NCBI RefSeq assembly: GCF_020886055.1
Contig: NZ_AP025184.1
Coordinates: 1,240,001 to 1,304,000, forward strand
Direction: 5' to 3'
DNA from: Flavobacterium ammoniigenes
Lineage (GTDB): Bacteria; Bacteroidota; Bacteroidia; Flavobacteriales; Flavobacteriaceae
DNA length: 64,000 bases
Numbering within the stretch: the first letter of the stretch is position 1; each line of letters starts with the position of its first letter. The notes under the pieces were generated by a model. That model ran no database searches, was not told where the DNA came from, and saw only the letters and a program-made list of their open reading frames with translations. Below, piece after piece: positions 52,134 through 60,706 of this stretch. A program made the position numbers and the translations under genes.

Positions 52134-53429
52134 ATGGCAAAAGAAGCAGTTTCTTTTTTCTGGTTTCGACGCGATTTACGTTTGGAAGATAATCTTGGTT
52201 TGTTTCAAGCATTGCAATCTCAACATCCAGTAATTCCTCTTTTTATTTTTGATGAAACTATTTTGGAACCTTTACCAAACAACGATCCAAGAGTGGGATT
52301 TATTCATGAATCTTTGGCAGCTATCAATACTAAACTCCTTGAATTTGGCACTTCACTTTTGGTAAAAAAAGGAAAACCATCAGAAGTTTGGGAGTCATTA
52401 CTAAACGATTATAATATTCAAGAAGTATATTGGAATAAAGATTACGAACCCAATGCCATTCAGCGAGATCTTGTTGTTGACAATTTATTGGTATCTAAAG
52501 GAGTTACCGTTTTAGCGTTTAAAGACCAAGTGATCTTTGAAGAAGCCGAGATTGTAAAAGCCGATGGTTTACCTTATACCGTCTATACTCCTTTTAAAAA
52601 TAAATGGTTGGAAAAATACAATTCAATTGCTCCGGTTCAAGAATGGGACGCAACTCCTTATTTTTCTAATTTTTTCAAATCTACGTTTGAGTTTCCAAGT
52701 TTGGGACAAATTGGTTTTATACTAAGTTCAATTAAAGTAAAGCCACATAATCTAAAATTAGTCGCTAATTACCACGAAACGCGTGACTTCCCGGCATTGG
52801 ACAGCACGTCGTATTTGTCTCCGCATTTGCGTTTTGGTACGGTTAGTATTCGCAAATTAGTGAATTGGGCCGTTCGGAAAAATCCAGTTTTCTTGAGCGA
52901 ATTAATTTGGAGAGAGTTTTTTATGCAAATTTTGTTTCACTTTCCAAAAGTGAAAAATAGGAATTTCAAGTCGGCATACGATGGTATCGAATGGCGCAAT
53001 GACGAAGCCGATTTTAAACGTTGGTGCGAAGGAAAAACAGGGTATCCAATGGTAGATGCAGGAATGCGTCAATTGAATGAAACGGGCTATATGCACAACA
53101 GAGTTCGTATGGTGGTTGCTAGTTTTTTATGCAAACATTTACTTATTGAATGGCAATGGGGCGAAGCCTATTTTGCTGAAAAATTATTGGATTACGAAAT
53201 GGCGGCTAATGTTGGCAATTGGCAATGGGCTGCTGGTACAGGTTGTGATGCGGCACCTTATTTTAGAGTTTTCAATCCGGAGATTCAACAGAAAAAATTT
53301 GACGAAAAAGGAATTTATATCCGTCAATGGATAGCTGAATTTGACTTAGGATACGGCCAACCAATGGTCGAGCATGCAATGGCTAGAGATCGTGCAATTG
53401 CTACTTACAAAGCAGGTATTGTAAAATAA
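52134..53429 (+). CDS. phrB: deoxyribodipyrimidine photolyase / cryptochrome
   Basis: 431 residues: N-terminal antenna-binding domain (VSFFWFRRDLRLEDN, VIPLFIFDE) and C-terminal FAD-binding domain with PHLRFGTVSIR, WREFFMQILFHF, GYPMVDAGMRQLNETG, HNRVRMVVASF, and YEMAANVGNWQWAAGTG. It uses near-UV/blue light and FADH- to split pyrimidine dimers. CPD versus other repair is not separable by eye. Last gene of the MerR-crt operon; a strong terminator follows. Confidence 0.95.
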   Translation: MAKEAVSFFWFRRDLRLEDNLGLFQALQSQHPVIPLFIFDETILEPLPNNDPRVGFIHESLAAINTKLLEFGTSLLVKKGKPSEVWESLLNDYNIQEVYWNKDYEPNAIQRDLVVDNLLVSKGVTVLAFKDQVIFEEAEIVKADGLPYTVYTPFKNKWLEKYNSIAPVQEWDATPYFSNFFKSTFEFPSLGQIGFILSSIKVKPHNLKLVANYHETRDFPALDSTSYLSPHLRFGTVSIRKLVNWAVRKNPVFLSELIWREFFMQILFHFPKVKNRNFKSAYDGIEWRNDEADFKRWCEGKTGYPMVDAGMRQLNETGYMHNRVRMVVASFLCKHLLIEWQWGEAYFAEKLLDYEMAANVGNWQWAAGTGCDAAPYFRVFNPEIQQKKFDEKGIYIRQWIAEFDLGYGQPMVEHAMARDRAIATYKAGIVK

Positions 53430-53434
53430 CTTCA

Positions 53435-53478
53435 TAAAAAAAACTCCCGATAACTTCAAGAAGTTTTTCGGGAGTTTC
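53435..53478. terminator. bidirectional terminator
   Basis: AAACTCCCGA and TTCGGGAGTTT stem around AACTTCAAGAAGTT, which can itself form a short inner hairpin. Separates convergent photolyase and folE operons. Confidence 0.85.
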
Positions 53479-53510
53479 CAACCTAACCCTAACCTAAAAA
53501 CAATTAATTA

Positions 53511-54110
53511 TTAGCTCAATTTATTTGAAATTAAACTAATAAACTCTTTACGCGTTTTGTCTTTTTCAAAAGCGCCCGTAAACGACGAAGTTGTCGTAAC
53601 TGAATTTTGTTTTTGAATCCCACGCATTTGCATGCACATATGTTGGGCTTCTATTACAACTGCTACACCTAAAGGTTCTAGAGCAGCTTGGATACAATCT
53701 TTAATTTGGTCTGTCAAACGTTCTTGCACTTGCATTCTACGTGCAAAAGCATCAACTATTCTTGGGATTTTACTTAATCCAACAATTTTTCCATTCGGAA
53801 TATAAGCTACATGCGCTTTGCCAAAAAACGGCAACATATGATGCTCACACATCGAATATACTTCTATGTCTTTTACTACAATCATTTGTTGATGATCTTC
53901 TGTAAATAATGCAGATTTTAATATTTGTAACGGATCTAATCCGTAACCGTGTGTAAGATACTGCATGGCTTTAGCCACTCTTTCTGGCGTTTTTTCTAAT
54001 CCTTCACGGGTAACATCTTCGCCTAAATTTTCAATGATGGTTTTGTAATTATTAGATAATATATCTGTTGCTTTGGTATTATATTGTTCAATCTTTTCGT
54101 AGTTTTTCAT
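53511..54110 (-). CDS. folE: GTP cyclohydrolase I
   Basis: 199 residues: Zn/active-site motifs [38 protein letters not shown] and QERLTDQI, with the C-terminal Cys in MCMQMRG. It makes 7,8-dihydroneopterin triphosphate from GTP for pterins and folate. Its place at the end of the SDR/TIGR03643/ABC1 set, next to the photolyase, might reflect supply of a pterin antenna or pterin reduction; inference only. Confidence 0.96.
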   Translation of the reverse strand: MKNYEKIEQYNTKATDILSNNYKTIIENLGEDVTREGLEKTPERVAKAMQYLTHGYGLDPLQILKSALFTEDHQQMIVVKDIEVYSMCEHHMLPFFGKAHVAYIPNGKIVGLSKIPRIVDAFARRMQVQERLTDQIKDCIQAALEPLGVAVVIEAQHMCMQMRGIQKQNSVTTTSSFTGAFEKDKTRKEFISLISNKLS

Positions 54111-54133
54111 TTAGTATTTTTCAGGTGTATGTA

Positions 54134-54817
54134 TTAAATTTTAAAGCTGACAATTCCATAATCCATTTCAAATATTTGTCCGGATATCGATTTTGCTTTT
54201 TCAGAAATCAAAAAGTCAGCCATGTTTGCTACTTCTTCGGGTTGTAAATAACCTTTCATTGGATGGCGTTCGATCATGTTTTCTTTCATACGATCGTTTC
54301 TCAATATTCCCGCAGCTAAACTTGTATCTGTAATGGTTGGTGCAATGGCGTTGATGCGAATGCTCGAGGCTAATTCAGCTCCAAGTGATTTTACCAAACC
54401 TTCTACACCAGCTTTGGCAGTTGCAATACTGGCATGAAATGGCATTCCTAATTTAGCCGCAACCGTACTAAACAAAAGGATAGAAGGTTGGTTGCCTTTT
54501 TTCAAAACAGGCAAGTATTTCTGAATTACTTTTACCGCTCCAATTACATTGATTTCAAAATCATTTCTAAAATCATCAATACTCAAACTTCCAATTGGTT
54601 TTAAAGTAATGGAACCTGGACAATATATCAAAGTATCTAAACTTTCAATTTCAGGAAGTGTATCTTGCAATACGTCTAACGAATAATGCGTAAGACTTGG
54701 ATGTGTAATTTCTGGTGCGTTACGGCTAATAGTAATTACGGTGTTATTTTCTAACTGTTGTTGCAAAATGGCATTGCCAATTCCTTTGCTACCTCCAATG
54801 ATGAGTATTTTTTTCAT
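54134..54817 (-). CDS. SDR-family oxidoreductase without catalytic Tyr
   Basis: 227 residues: classical NAD(P)-binding GGSKGIGNA at 8-16, NNTVITISR, and a C-terminal substrate-binding part. The active-site Ser is likely Ser117 (LLFSTVAAKLG), but the place of Tyr (four residues before Lys135) is Ile131 (HASIATAKAGVEG). This replacement means it may not act as a normal SDR. Photolyase-linked SDRs of this type have similar HAS-type segments (recalled). Ten bases from the TIGR03643 gene, same strand; 23 bases before folE. Confidence 0.85.
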   Translation of the reverse strand: MKKILIIGGSKGIGNAILQQQLENNTVITISRNAPEITHPSLTHYSLDVLQDTLPEIESLDTLIYCPGSITLKPIGSLSIDDFRNDFEINVIGAVKVIQKYLPVLKKGNQPSILLFSTVAAKLGMPFHASIATAKAGVEGLVKSLGAELASSIRINAIAPTITDTSLAAGILRNDRMKENMIERHPMKGYLQPEEVANMADFLISEKAKSISGQIFEMDYGIVSFKI

Positions 54818-54827
54818 TTTATATAGT

Positions 54828-55106
54828 TTAGCGTTTCGCTATTTTGTTATTATTGATTTGTCTTTGGCGACTACACTTAAAACGCCCTTCTCTAAAATCA
54901 CGTAATTTTTCGTGCTTTGTTTTTCTTCCTTGCACTCTAGCACGCCACATTCTAAAACTAGAAGGTTTCATTTCGGCACGCATGAGGTCAATCACTTCTT
55001 GTTCTTTTAACCCAAATTGCAGCAAAATAGCATCAAAGGTGGTTCGGTCTTCCCAAGCCATTTCGATAATGCGGTCTTTTTCGATATCGGTTAATTCTTT
55101 CTTCAT
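54828..55106 (-). CDS. TIGR03643 (DUF2805) protein
   Basis: 92 residues: opening IDIEKDRIIEMAWEDRTTFD-like start (LTDIEKDRIIEMAWEDRTTF), AILLQFGLKEQEVIDLMRAEM, and SSFRMWRARVQGRKTKHEKL. Contains an HTH-like helix pair. The family occurs near cryptochromes/photolyases in marine Bacteroidota, with no known function. Its start overlaps the ABC1 kinase stop by one base. Confidence 0.9.
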   Translation of the reverse strand: MKKELTDIEKDRIIEMAWEDRTTFDAILLQFGLKEQEVIDLMRAEMKPSSFRMWRARVQGRKTKHEKLRDFREGRFKCSRQRQINNNKIAKR

Positions 55107-56413
55107 TAGTTGTATTTCTGATAATTATGAACTTTTATCTCCGCTTTTAAATCAAACAATAAATTGTATAAACCAAAGAAAGTTCTGTTCATATAAATAA
55201 AATGTTTGGAACCACGGTTTCCATTCATCTTTCTTAGATTCGTATCGTTAGCAAAACGTTCTCCTAGTTGGGCAATTTTTTCAAAAAACAGTTCGTCAGA
55301 AAAATCAAATGTTTCTGATTGAAATGGTTGCGTAAACAAGGTCAACAAGTCGTAGAACATCGAAGTAAAATAGGTTACTTCTTCTGGGCTGTCATCTGTT
55401 CTCAGAATTTCAAGTTCAAATAATTTATCACTAAACAATACTTTATTATCAATGATTTCTTTTTTAACTAATTCGAAATAAGGAATGTAAAAGTCATTCG
55501 GAATGGCTTTCATACATCCAAAATCCAAAGCCACTAATTGGTTTTTTTCGTTGACCAAAAAATTTCCAGGATGCGGATCGGCATGCACTTTACGCAACAC
55601 ATGAATTTGGTACATGTAAAAATCCCATAGGGCTTGACCCAATTGATTCCCAATTTCCGAGTTGGTATTGTCTTTAGTAAATTCAGATAAATGTTTCCCA
55701 GTCATCCAATCCATAGTAATGATTCTTTCCGAAGAATATTCTGGATAGTAATTAGGAAAAACCAAATGATCGATTTTAGAACAAGTGGCCACTACTTCTT
55801 GACTTTGTTTTAGTTCTAACAAATAGTTGGTTTCTTCAATTAATTTGTCTTCTACTTCTTTGAAGTATTTATCCGAATCTTTGCCTTGTAAATTAAACAT
55901 TCGAATGGCAATTGGTTTTACTAAAGCCAAGTCTGAAGAAATGCTATTCGCTACACCAGGATACTGAATTTTAACGGCTAATTTTTTATTGTTTTTTACT
56001 GCCAAATGAACCTGTCCAATACTCGCAGCGTTCACTGAATTGGGATTGAATTCGTCAAAAATTTCGTAGGGTGTTTTTCCCAAATTTGATTTGAATGTTT
56101 TCAAAACCAAAGGTGCTGATAATGGCGGCACCGAAAATTGAGACAATGAAAATTTTTCTACATACGCTTGAGGTAAAAAGCTTTTGTCCATACTCAACAT
56201 TTGAGCTACCTTCAAAGCACTTCCTTTTAAACTTTTTAAACCATCGTAAATATCTTCGGCATTGTCTTCATTCAATTTGTCGCGATTTAGTGTCGGGTTG
56301 ACTACTTTTTCGCCATAGTATTTTAAATAATTGACTCCTACTTTCGCCCCCGTTTGTACTAATTTGCTAGCACGTTCAATTTTAGAAGTAGGAATATAAT
56401 CGATTGTTTTCAT
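55106..56413 (-). CDS. ABC1/UbiB (AarF)-family kinase-like protein
   Basis: 435 residues: the family's N-terminal region (LKSLKGSALKVAQMLSMDKS; KxGQ-like), Ala-rich loop NAASIGQVHLAV, ATP-binding Lys in KLAVKIQYPG, catalytic HADPHPGNFLV and VALDFGCMKA (DFG-like). UbiB-type proteins support quinone or lipid metabolism; the role in this photoprotective neighbourhood is not known. One base after the TetR-type gene stop on the same strand. Confidence 0.92.
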   Translation of the reverse strand: MKTIDYIPTSKIERASKLVQTGAKVGVNYLKYYGEKVVNPTLNRDKLNEDNAEDIYDGLKSLKGSALKVAQMLSMDKSFLPQAYVEKFSLSQFSVPPLSAPLVLKTFKSNLGKTPYEIFDEFNPNSVNAASIGQVHLAVKNNKKLAVKIQYPGVANSISSDLALVKPIAIRMFNLQGKDSDKYFKEVEDKLIEETNYLLELKQSQEVVATCSKIDHLVFPNYYPEYSSERIITMDWMTGKHLSEFTKDNTNSEIGNQLGQALWDFYMYQIHVLRKVHADPHPGNFLVNEKNQLVALDFGCMKAIPNDFYIPYFELVKKEIIDNKVLFSDKLFELEILRTDDSPEEVTYFTSMFYDLLTLFTQPFQSETFDFSDELFFEKIAQLGERFANDTNLRKMNGNRGSKHFIYMNRTFFGLYNLLFDLKAEIKVHNYQKYN

Positions 56414-57073
56414 TTAGTTGTGTTGTATTTTTTCTTTGAATAGGAATTTTCCAAAATCAATTAGGCTTTCTAATGGAGCGGTATTCATTAATTCAAAAGA
56501 TGCTTTTACCGATTTTTCAATAAAAAGATCTGTTTTTTCAAAAGATGCAGAGCTGTCGTCTAACCAGAATTTCAGAGTCATCATCAGCTGAAACCAAGCT
56601 GATTCTTGTAACGCTTTTTCTTGAATCTCTTGAAACTTTTCTTGTTTCAAACGGTATTCGTCAGAAATGATTCCGCTAACAAAATCTTTAAATCCATTTC
56701 GTAAACTAGATAATTGCATCAAACCTTGTAATGGATTTTTGTTTCCTTTCAAACTCAACACCACATAGCTACGGTTAGCCGATAATAATTCAAAAAAAGT
56801 AAAGTAGAAACTTAGCATTTTACTTTTCATGTCATAGTATTCATAGTCTTTGTCCTTACCTAAAAGTTCTATGGTTTTAGCTAAAAAAGTGCTAAAAATT
56901 TCTTTTTCAACTCCTTCAAGCCCTCCAAAGAAATTGTAAAATTCCGTTTCTGATAGTCCATTAGCTTTCGCAAAATGATATACAGACTTAGGTTTTTCAT
57001 TGTTTTCCAGGGTGTCTTGCATGAACATTGATACTATCTTGTCTTTTGTCAAAGTTGATTTTTTAGTAGCCAT
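56414..57073 (-). CDS. TetR-like regulator
   Basis: 219 residues from ATG 57073. N-terminal helix-turn-helix (LTKDKIVSMFMQDT, SVYHFAKANGLSETEFYNFF) as in TetR proteins, and an alpha-helical C-terminus rich in aromatic residues. The ligand is unknown. It is the first gene of the ABC1-TIGR03643-SDR-folE set and divergent to a TIGR01777 oxidoreductase; the shared interval contains direct and inverted repeats suited to regulator binding. A reading to TTG 57079 was not used. Confidence 0.82.
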   Translation of the reverse strand: MATKKSTLTKDKIVSMFMQDTLENNEKPKSVYHFAKANGLSETEFYNFFGGLEGVEKEIFSTFLAKTIELLGKDKDYEYYDMKSKMLSFYFTFFELLSANRSYVVLSLKGNKNPLQGLMQLSSLRNGFKDFVSGIISDEYRLKQEKFQEIQEKALQESAWFQLMMTLKFWLDDSSASFEKTDLFIEKSVKASFELMNTAPLESLIDFGKFLFKEKIQHN

Positions 57074-57112
57074 TTTCAAATCGTTTTCAAATTAGAGCAT
57101 AAAGATATGAAA

Positions 57113-57148
57113 TGTTTAACAAAATATAAAAAAAGTTAAACAAAATAT
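57113..57148. promoter_or_regulatory. candidate operator between the TetR and TIGR01777 genes
   Basis: TGTTTAAC (57113-57120) and GTTAAACA (57135-57142) form an inverted repeat; also the 14-base segments GTTTAACAAAATAT (57114-57127) and GTTAAACAAAATAT (57135-57148) repeat directly with one mismatch and a 21-base period (two helix turns). It overlaps the -33 region of the promoter for TIGR01777. Binding protein (TetR-like or the MerR) is not determined. Confidence 0.6.
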
Positions 57149-57153
57149 TTGTT

Positions 57154-57161
57154 TATATTTG
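57154..57161 (+). promoter_or_regulatory. -7 element of the TIGR01777 gene
   Basis: TATATTTG, with the operator repeats immediately upstream. It makes the ATG at 57164 unlikely as start, because transcription would begin at about 57168. Confidence 0.6.
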
Positions 57162-57193
57162 TAATGAATTCGAACTATAATACTAAGTCGGTT

Positions 57194-58102
57194 ATGAAAA
57201 AAAATGTTCTTTTGACGGGAGGTACCGGATTTATTGGGAAAATATTGACCGAATTATTAATTGCTAACGGTTTTTCTGTTTCGATTTTGAGTCGTTCAGT
57301 AAAACAAAATCATACCGACATTTCGTACTTTCAATGGGATGTTGACTCAGGGACCATCGATGAGGAAGCTATTTTGAAAGCCGATTATGTCATTCATTTA
57401 GCGGGAGAAAATATTGGCGCAAAGCGATGGACAGCAAGTAGGAAAAAAGCCGTATTGGATAGTAGAGTAAAATCTATAAAGTTATTGTATACCTGTTTGA
57501 AATTGAATAATAAAAAATTAGATGGTTTCATTTCAGCATCTGGTGTTGGTATTTATGGCGCAATTACTGATGAGCAACTTTGTGATGAAACTACGTCTCC
57601 TGCCCATGATTTTTTAGGAACGGTCTGTCAAGAATGGGAATCGGCTACTATTCCTATTCATGATTTAGGTATCAGAACAGTTCAAATTCGTACAGGATTG
57701 GTTTTAGGTAAAGAGGATGGCGTATTAAAACAACTGGCTCCTTTGTTCCGATACAAATTAGGGAGCGTTATCGGTACTGGAAAACAGTACATGCCTTGGA
57801 TTCACATAGATGATTTGTGTCAGATTTATTTGAAAGCCATTTTAGATTCAACAATGCAAGGGCCATTCAATGCTGCGGTAAATGATAAAACAACGAACAC
57901 CATTTTCTCTGAATCTTTAGCTAAAGTATTTGGCTATTCGATTTGGTTGCCAAAAGTTCCTGCTTTTGTATTGCAATTAGTTTTAGGCGAAATGGCACAA
58001 TTGGTTTTGAAAGGGAGGAGAGTTTCCTCTGATAAAATTGAAAAAACGGGATTCCAATTTCAATATACAGATTTAGAAAAAGCGTTACGCAATTGTTTGT
58101 AA
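57194..58102 (+). CDS. TIGR01777-family NAD(P)-dependent epimerase/oxidoreductase
   Basis: 302 residues from ATG 57194. Starts MKKNVLLTGGTGFIGKILTE (GxxGxxG nucleotide binding) with AGENIGAKRWTASRKK, SRVKSI and a C-terminal DUF1731 part ending LEKALRNCL. The reaction is unknown; in many bacteria it is linked to light or stress loci. The start was chosen because a -7 element (57154-57161) overlaps upstream codons. Divergent from the TetR-type gene, sharing its operator region. Confidence 0.9.
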   Translation: MKKNVLLTGGTGFIGKILTELLIANGFSVSILSRSVKQNHTDISYFQWDVDSGTIDEEAILKADYVIHLAGENIGAKRWTASRKKAVLDSRVKSIKLLYTCLKLNNKKLDGFISASGVGIYGAITDEQLCDETTSPAHDFLGTVCQEWESATIPIHDLGIRTVQIRTGLVLGKEDGVLKQLAPLFRYKLGSVIGTGKQYMPWIHIDDLCQIYLKAILDSTMQGPFNAAVNDKTTNTIFSESLAKVFGYSIWLPKVPAFVLQLVLGEMAQLVLKGRRVSSDKIEKTGFQFQYTDLEKALRNCL

Positions 58103-58104
58103 GG

Positions 58105-58650
58105 CTAATGGGATTCTAAAATACAATCCAATTGAGTTTGGACTTTTTTAGAAACTTTTGCAATTATCATACTCGGAATTTTTATTTCAAAATCATCGGT
58201 ATCAAGGATAAAGTTAGCTTGCAATTGTAGTTGATTTTTTGATTTCTTGAAAATCCCATTGATACTTAATGGTTTTGAAACCCCATGAATCTTTATCGTT
58301 CCGTTTATTTTTAAAATAGTCCCTTCGTTTGAAATTTTATCAATATCTAAATTAGGTATACTTCCTTTAAATAGCGCTCTTGGATATTTGTCACTTTCCA
58401 AATAAATTTCATTGAAATGGGTCTTCATTAAATCCAGCTTAAAATTAAAATCCTTGATTTTTACTATACAACTAATCGTTTTGTTTTTAGTGTTTATGGT
58501 ACATTCAACGAAATTATTTTCTGCGATGATTTCTTCAAATAAAGGAACTGAAGCCTCGAAATGAATGGTGCCGGATTGCGTTGTCCATCTTTGTTGCGAA
58601 AATGCAGTAAAACTTAATGATAAAAATAATAAGCTGAAGAAAAGTTTCAT
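58105..58650 (-). CDS. YceI-family secreted protein
   Basis: 181 residues from ATG 58650: signal peptide MKLFFSLLFLSLSFTAFSQ then a YceI lipocalin-like barrel (QSGTIHFEASVPL, IKDFNFKLDLMKTHFNEIYL, GTIKIHGVSKPLSI). YceI proteins bind long isoprenoids such as polyprenols or quinones; it lies near carotenoid genes and is convergent with TIGR01777 but its role here is not known. The TTG reading from 58656 is rejected. Confidence 0.87.
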   Translation of the reverse strand: MKLFFSLLFLSLSFTAFSQQRWTTQSGTIHFEASVPLFEEIIAENNFVECTINTKNKTISCIVKIKDFNFKLDLMKTHFNEIYLESDKYPRALFKGSIPNLDIDKISNEGTILKINGTIKIHGVSKPLSINGIFKKSKNQLQLQANFILDTDDFEIKIPSMIIAKVSKKVQTQLDCILESH

Positions 58651-58711
58651 AATCAATTTTGTTCTTAAACTAAAGATAGCAAATGATACTGATTAAACAA
58701 AGCGTTTTGTT

Positions 58712-59260
58712 TTATTTCAACTCAATAGAAACATTGTACTTTTTAAGACTCTCAATTGTTTCAATAGAACTGTAATCAAAAATTTCTTCGTGCAAATCCC
58801 TTTCTTTTTTCAAAGCAATTTGTTTAAGGCAATTGCAAAAACGGCGTACTTCTTTTAGATTAGAAATAATCAATCCAGGAACAGGGACGCTGTTTCCTTC
58901 TTTATCTTTGGCTACCATCGTAAAATAAGAAGAGTTACAGTGTTTTATAACTCCTGTTTGAATGTTTTCGGCTTCTACTCGTATGCCAATAATCATTGAA
59001 CTTTTTCCCACATAATTAACGCTAGCTTTCATGGTTACGAGTTCGCCGACTTCAATGGGTTTTAAAAAATTGACAGTGTCAACTGAAGCAGTAACACAAT
59101 AATTTCCTGAAAATTTAGCTGCGCACGCAAAGGCGATTTGATCTAGTAGAGACAATATATAACCTCCATGAATTTTACCACTAAAATTAGTATGAGAAGG
59201 AAGCATTAGCTCTGAAATGCTGATATAGGAAGAGGCTACGGTTTTAAAGTTGTTATTCAT
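58712..59260 (-). CDS. acyl-CoA thioesterase (hotdog fold)
   Basis: 182 residues: typical YciA/BFIT-like start SELMLPSHTNFSGKIHGGYI, LLDQIAFACAAKFS, VTASVDTVNFLKPIEVG, matching bacterial acyl-CoA hydrolases. It releases free fatty acid from acyl-CoA; chain length preference is unknown. It is coupled to rmuC by a one-base overlap (rmuC stop and this start). Confidence 0.9.
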   Translation of the reverse strand: MNNNFKTVASSYISISELMLPSHTNFSGKIHGGYILSLLDQIAFACAAKFSGNYCVTASVDTVNFLKPIEVGELVTMKASVNYVGKSSMIIGIRVEAENIQTGVIKHCNSSYFTMVAKDKEGNSVPVPGLIISNLKEVRRFCNCLKQIALKKERDLHEEIFDYSSIETIESLKKYNVSIELK

Positions 59261-60594
59261 TATTCAGATTGATTTTCGTCTATTTCGGCACGATTAATAA
59301 TGTTGTCTGGCAGCGCTTTTTTGGCTTTGGCCCCCATTTTTTTCAAACGTTCAACGCTACTAATTAAGTTGCCTTTTCCTTCTACTAATTTATTCATAGC
59401 GCCGGCATATTCCACCTTACTTTCGTCAATTTTCTTCCCGATTTTAATTAAGTCGGCAACAAAACCTTCAAATTTATCGTATAATGCTCCCGCTTGACGC
59501 GCAATTTCTAAGGCATTTTCTTGTTGTTTTTGATTGGTCCACATACTGTCAATGGTTCGCAAAGTAGCCAATAAAGTAGCTGGAGTCACGATGACAATGT
59601 TTTTTTCAAATGCCTTATTATATAAGGAGGTATCTTCATTTAAAGCCATCGCAAAAGCAGGTTCAATAGGAATAAAGAGCAACACAAAATCAGGACTTTC
59701 AATTTGGTACAAATCCTGGTAATTTTTGTTACCCAATTGTTCAACATGGCGTTTGATAGAATTGACGTGTTCTTTTAAGAAGTTGGATTTCAACTCATCG
59801 TCTTCTTCATTGATGTATTTCTCGTATGCCGTTAATGACACTTTGGAATCGACAATCATTTTTTTGCCATCAGGCAAATTAATAACAACATCCGGGAAAA
59901 CGCGATTGCCTTCGTCAGTAGTAAAGGCTTGTTGTACTTCGTATTCACGACCTTTTTCTAAACCTGATTTTTCTAAAACGCGTTCCAGAACTAATTCGCC
60001 CCAATTGCCTTGCATTTTACTGTCGCCTTTTAATGCTTTGGTCAAATTGATGGTCTCTTTGCTCATCTGAATATTCATTTCGCGTAAGCCTAAGATTTGT
60101 TGGCGCAAAGCCGCGTGGTAATCAATACTCTCTTTGTGAGTGTCTTCTACTTTTTTCTCGAATAATTGAATTTTATCTTGTAATGGCGTCAAGATATTTT
60201 GCATATTTTCTTTGTTCTGCTCAGTGAATTTATTCGATTTTTCGTCTAGTATTTTGTTTGCTAAATTTTCGAATTCTTTGGTAAATTTTTCCTGAAGCTG
60301 TTCTACTTCTTGTTTTTGTTCTTTATTGCGTTCCCAAAGATTCTCAAAATCAACTTCTTTTTTAGATAATTGAATAGCTAAGCTGTCTTTTTCGTTTCGA
60401 ATGACTTCTTTTTCCAAACGTTCTTTTTCTAGCGCTTCTTTGAAATTTTGAATTTGGGCTTGACCCGCTAGTACCTTTTCTTCTAAACTGATTTTTTCAG
60501 CTTGTGTTTTAGCCGAAAATAGGAGTTTTCCAATATAGATACCAATAGCCAAAGCTACAATAAAGGCCAACAAAAAAGGAAGAATAGCAGTCAT
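59260..60594 (-). CDS. rmuC: RmuC-family DNA recombination protein
   Basis: 444 residues: N-terminal membrane helix (about 4-22), coiled-coil stretch (about 30-180), then the nuclease-like RmuC domain (MQGNWGELVLERVLEKSGL, FPDVVINLPDGKKMIVDSKV, FIPIEPAFAMAL). Limits inversions between short repeats in E. coli; predicted nuclease. Precedes the thioesterase gene, coupled. Confidence 0.93.
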   Translation of the reverse strand: MTAILPFLLAFIVALAIGIYIGKLLFSAKTQAEKISLEEKVLAGQAQIQNFKEALEKERLEKEVIRNEKDSLAIQLSKKEVDFENLWERNKEQKQEVEQLQEKFTKEFENLANKILDEKSNKFTEQNKENMQNILTPLQDKIQLFEKKVEDTHKESIDYHAALRQQILGLREMNIQMSKETINLTKALKGDSKMQGNWGELVLERVLEKSGLEKGREYEVQQAFTTDEGNRVFPDVVINLPDGKKMIVDSKVSLTAYEKYINEEDDELKSNFLKEHVNSIKRHVEQLGNKNYQDLYQIESPDFVLLFIPIEPAFAMALNEDTSLYNKAFEKNIVIVTPATLLATLRTIDSMWTNQKQQENALEIARQAGALYDKFEGFVADLIKIGKKIDESKVEYAGAMNKLVEGKGNLISSVERLKKMGAKAKKALPDNIINRAEIDENQSE

Positions 60595-60681
60595 AGAAAG
60601 GATAAATTTAGAAAGTAGTAAAAGTAGGTAATTCTCTGAATTTGGTGCTTCAAAATAATTATTTTTTCTTCAATAATAATG

Positions 60682-60689
60682 TACTTTTG
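60682..60689 (+). promoter_or_regulatory. -7 element of the pseudouridine synthase gene
   Basis: TACTTTTG about 17 bases before the start codon; no TTG at the expected distance. Confidence 0.45.
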
Positions 60690-60706
60690 CCACAAATTAC
60701 CACCAC

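Noticed and set aside
57149..57193. Longer starts for the TIGR01777 gene (57149 or 57164)
   Set aside because: A consensus -7 box lies at 57154-57161, so RNA would begin downstream of those codons; MKKNVLLTGGTG at 57194 is also the normal family start.
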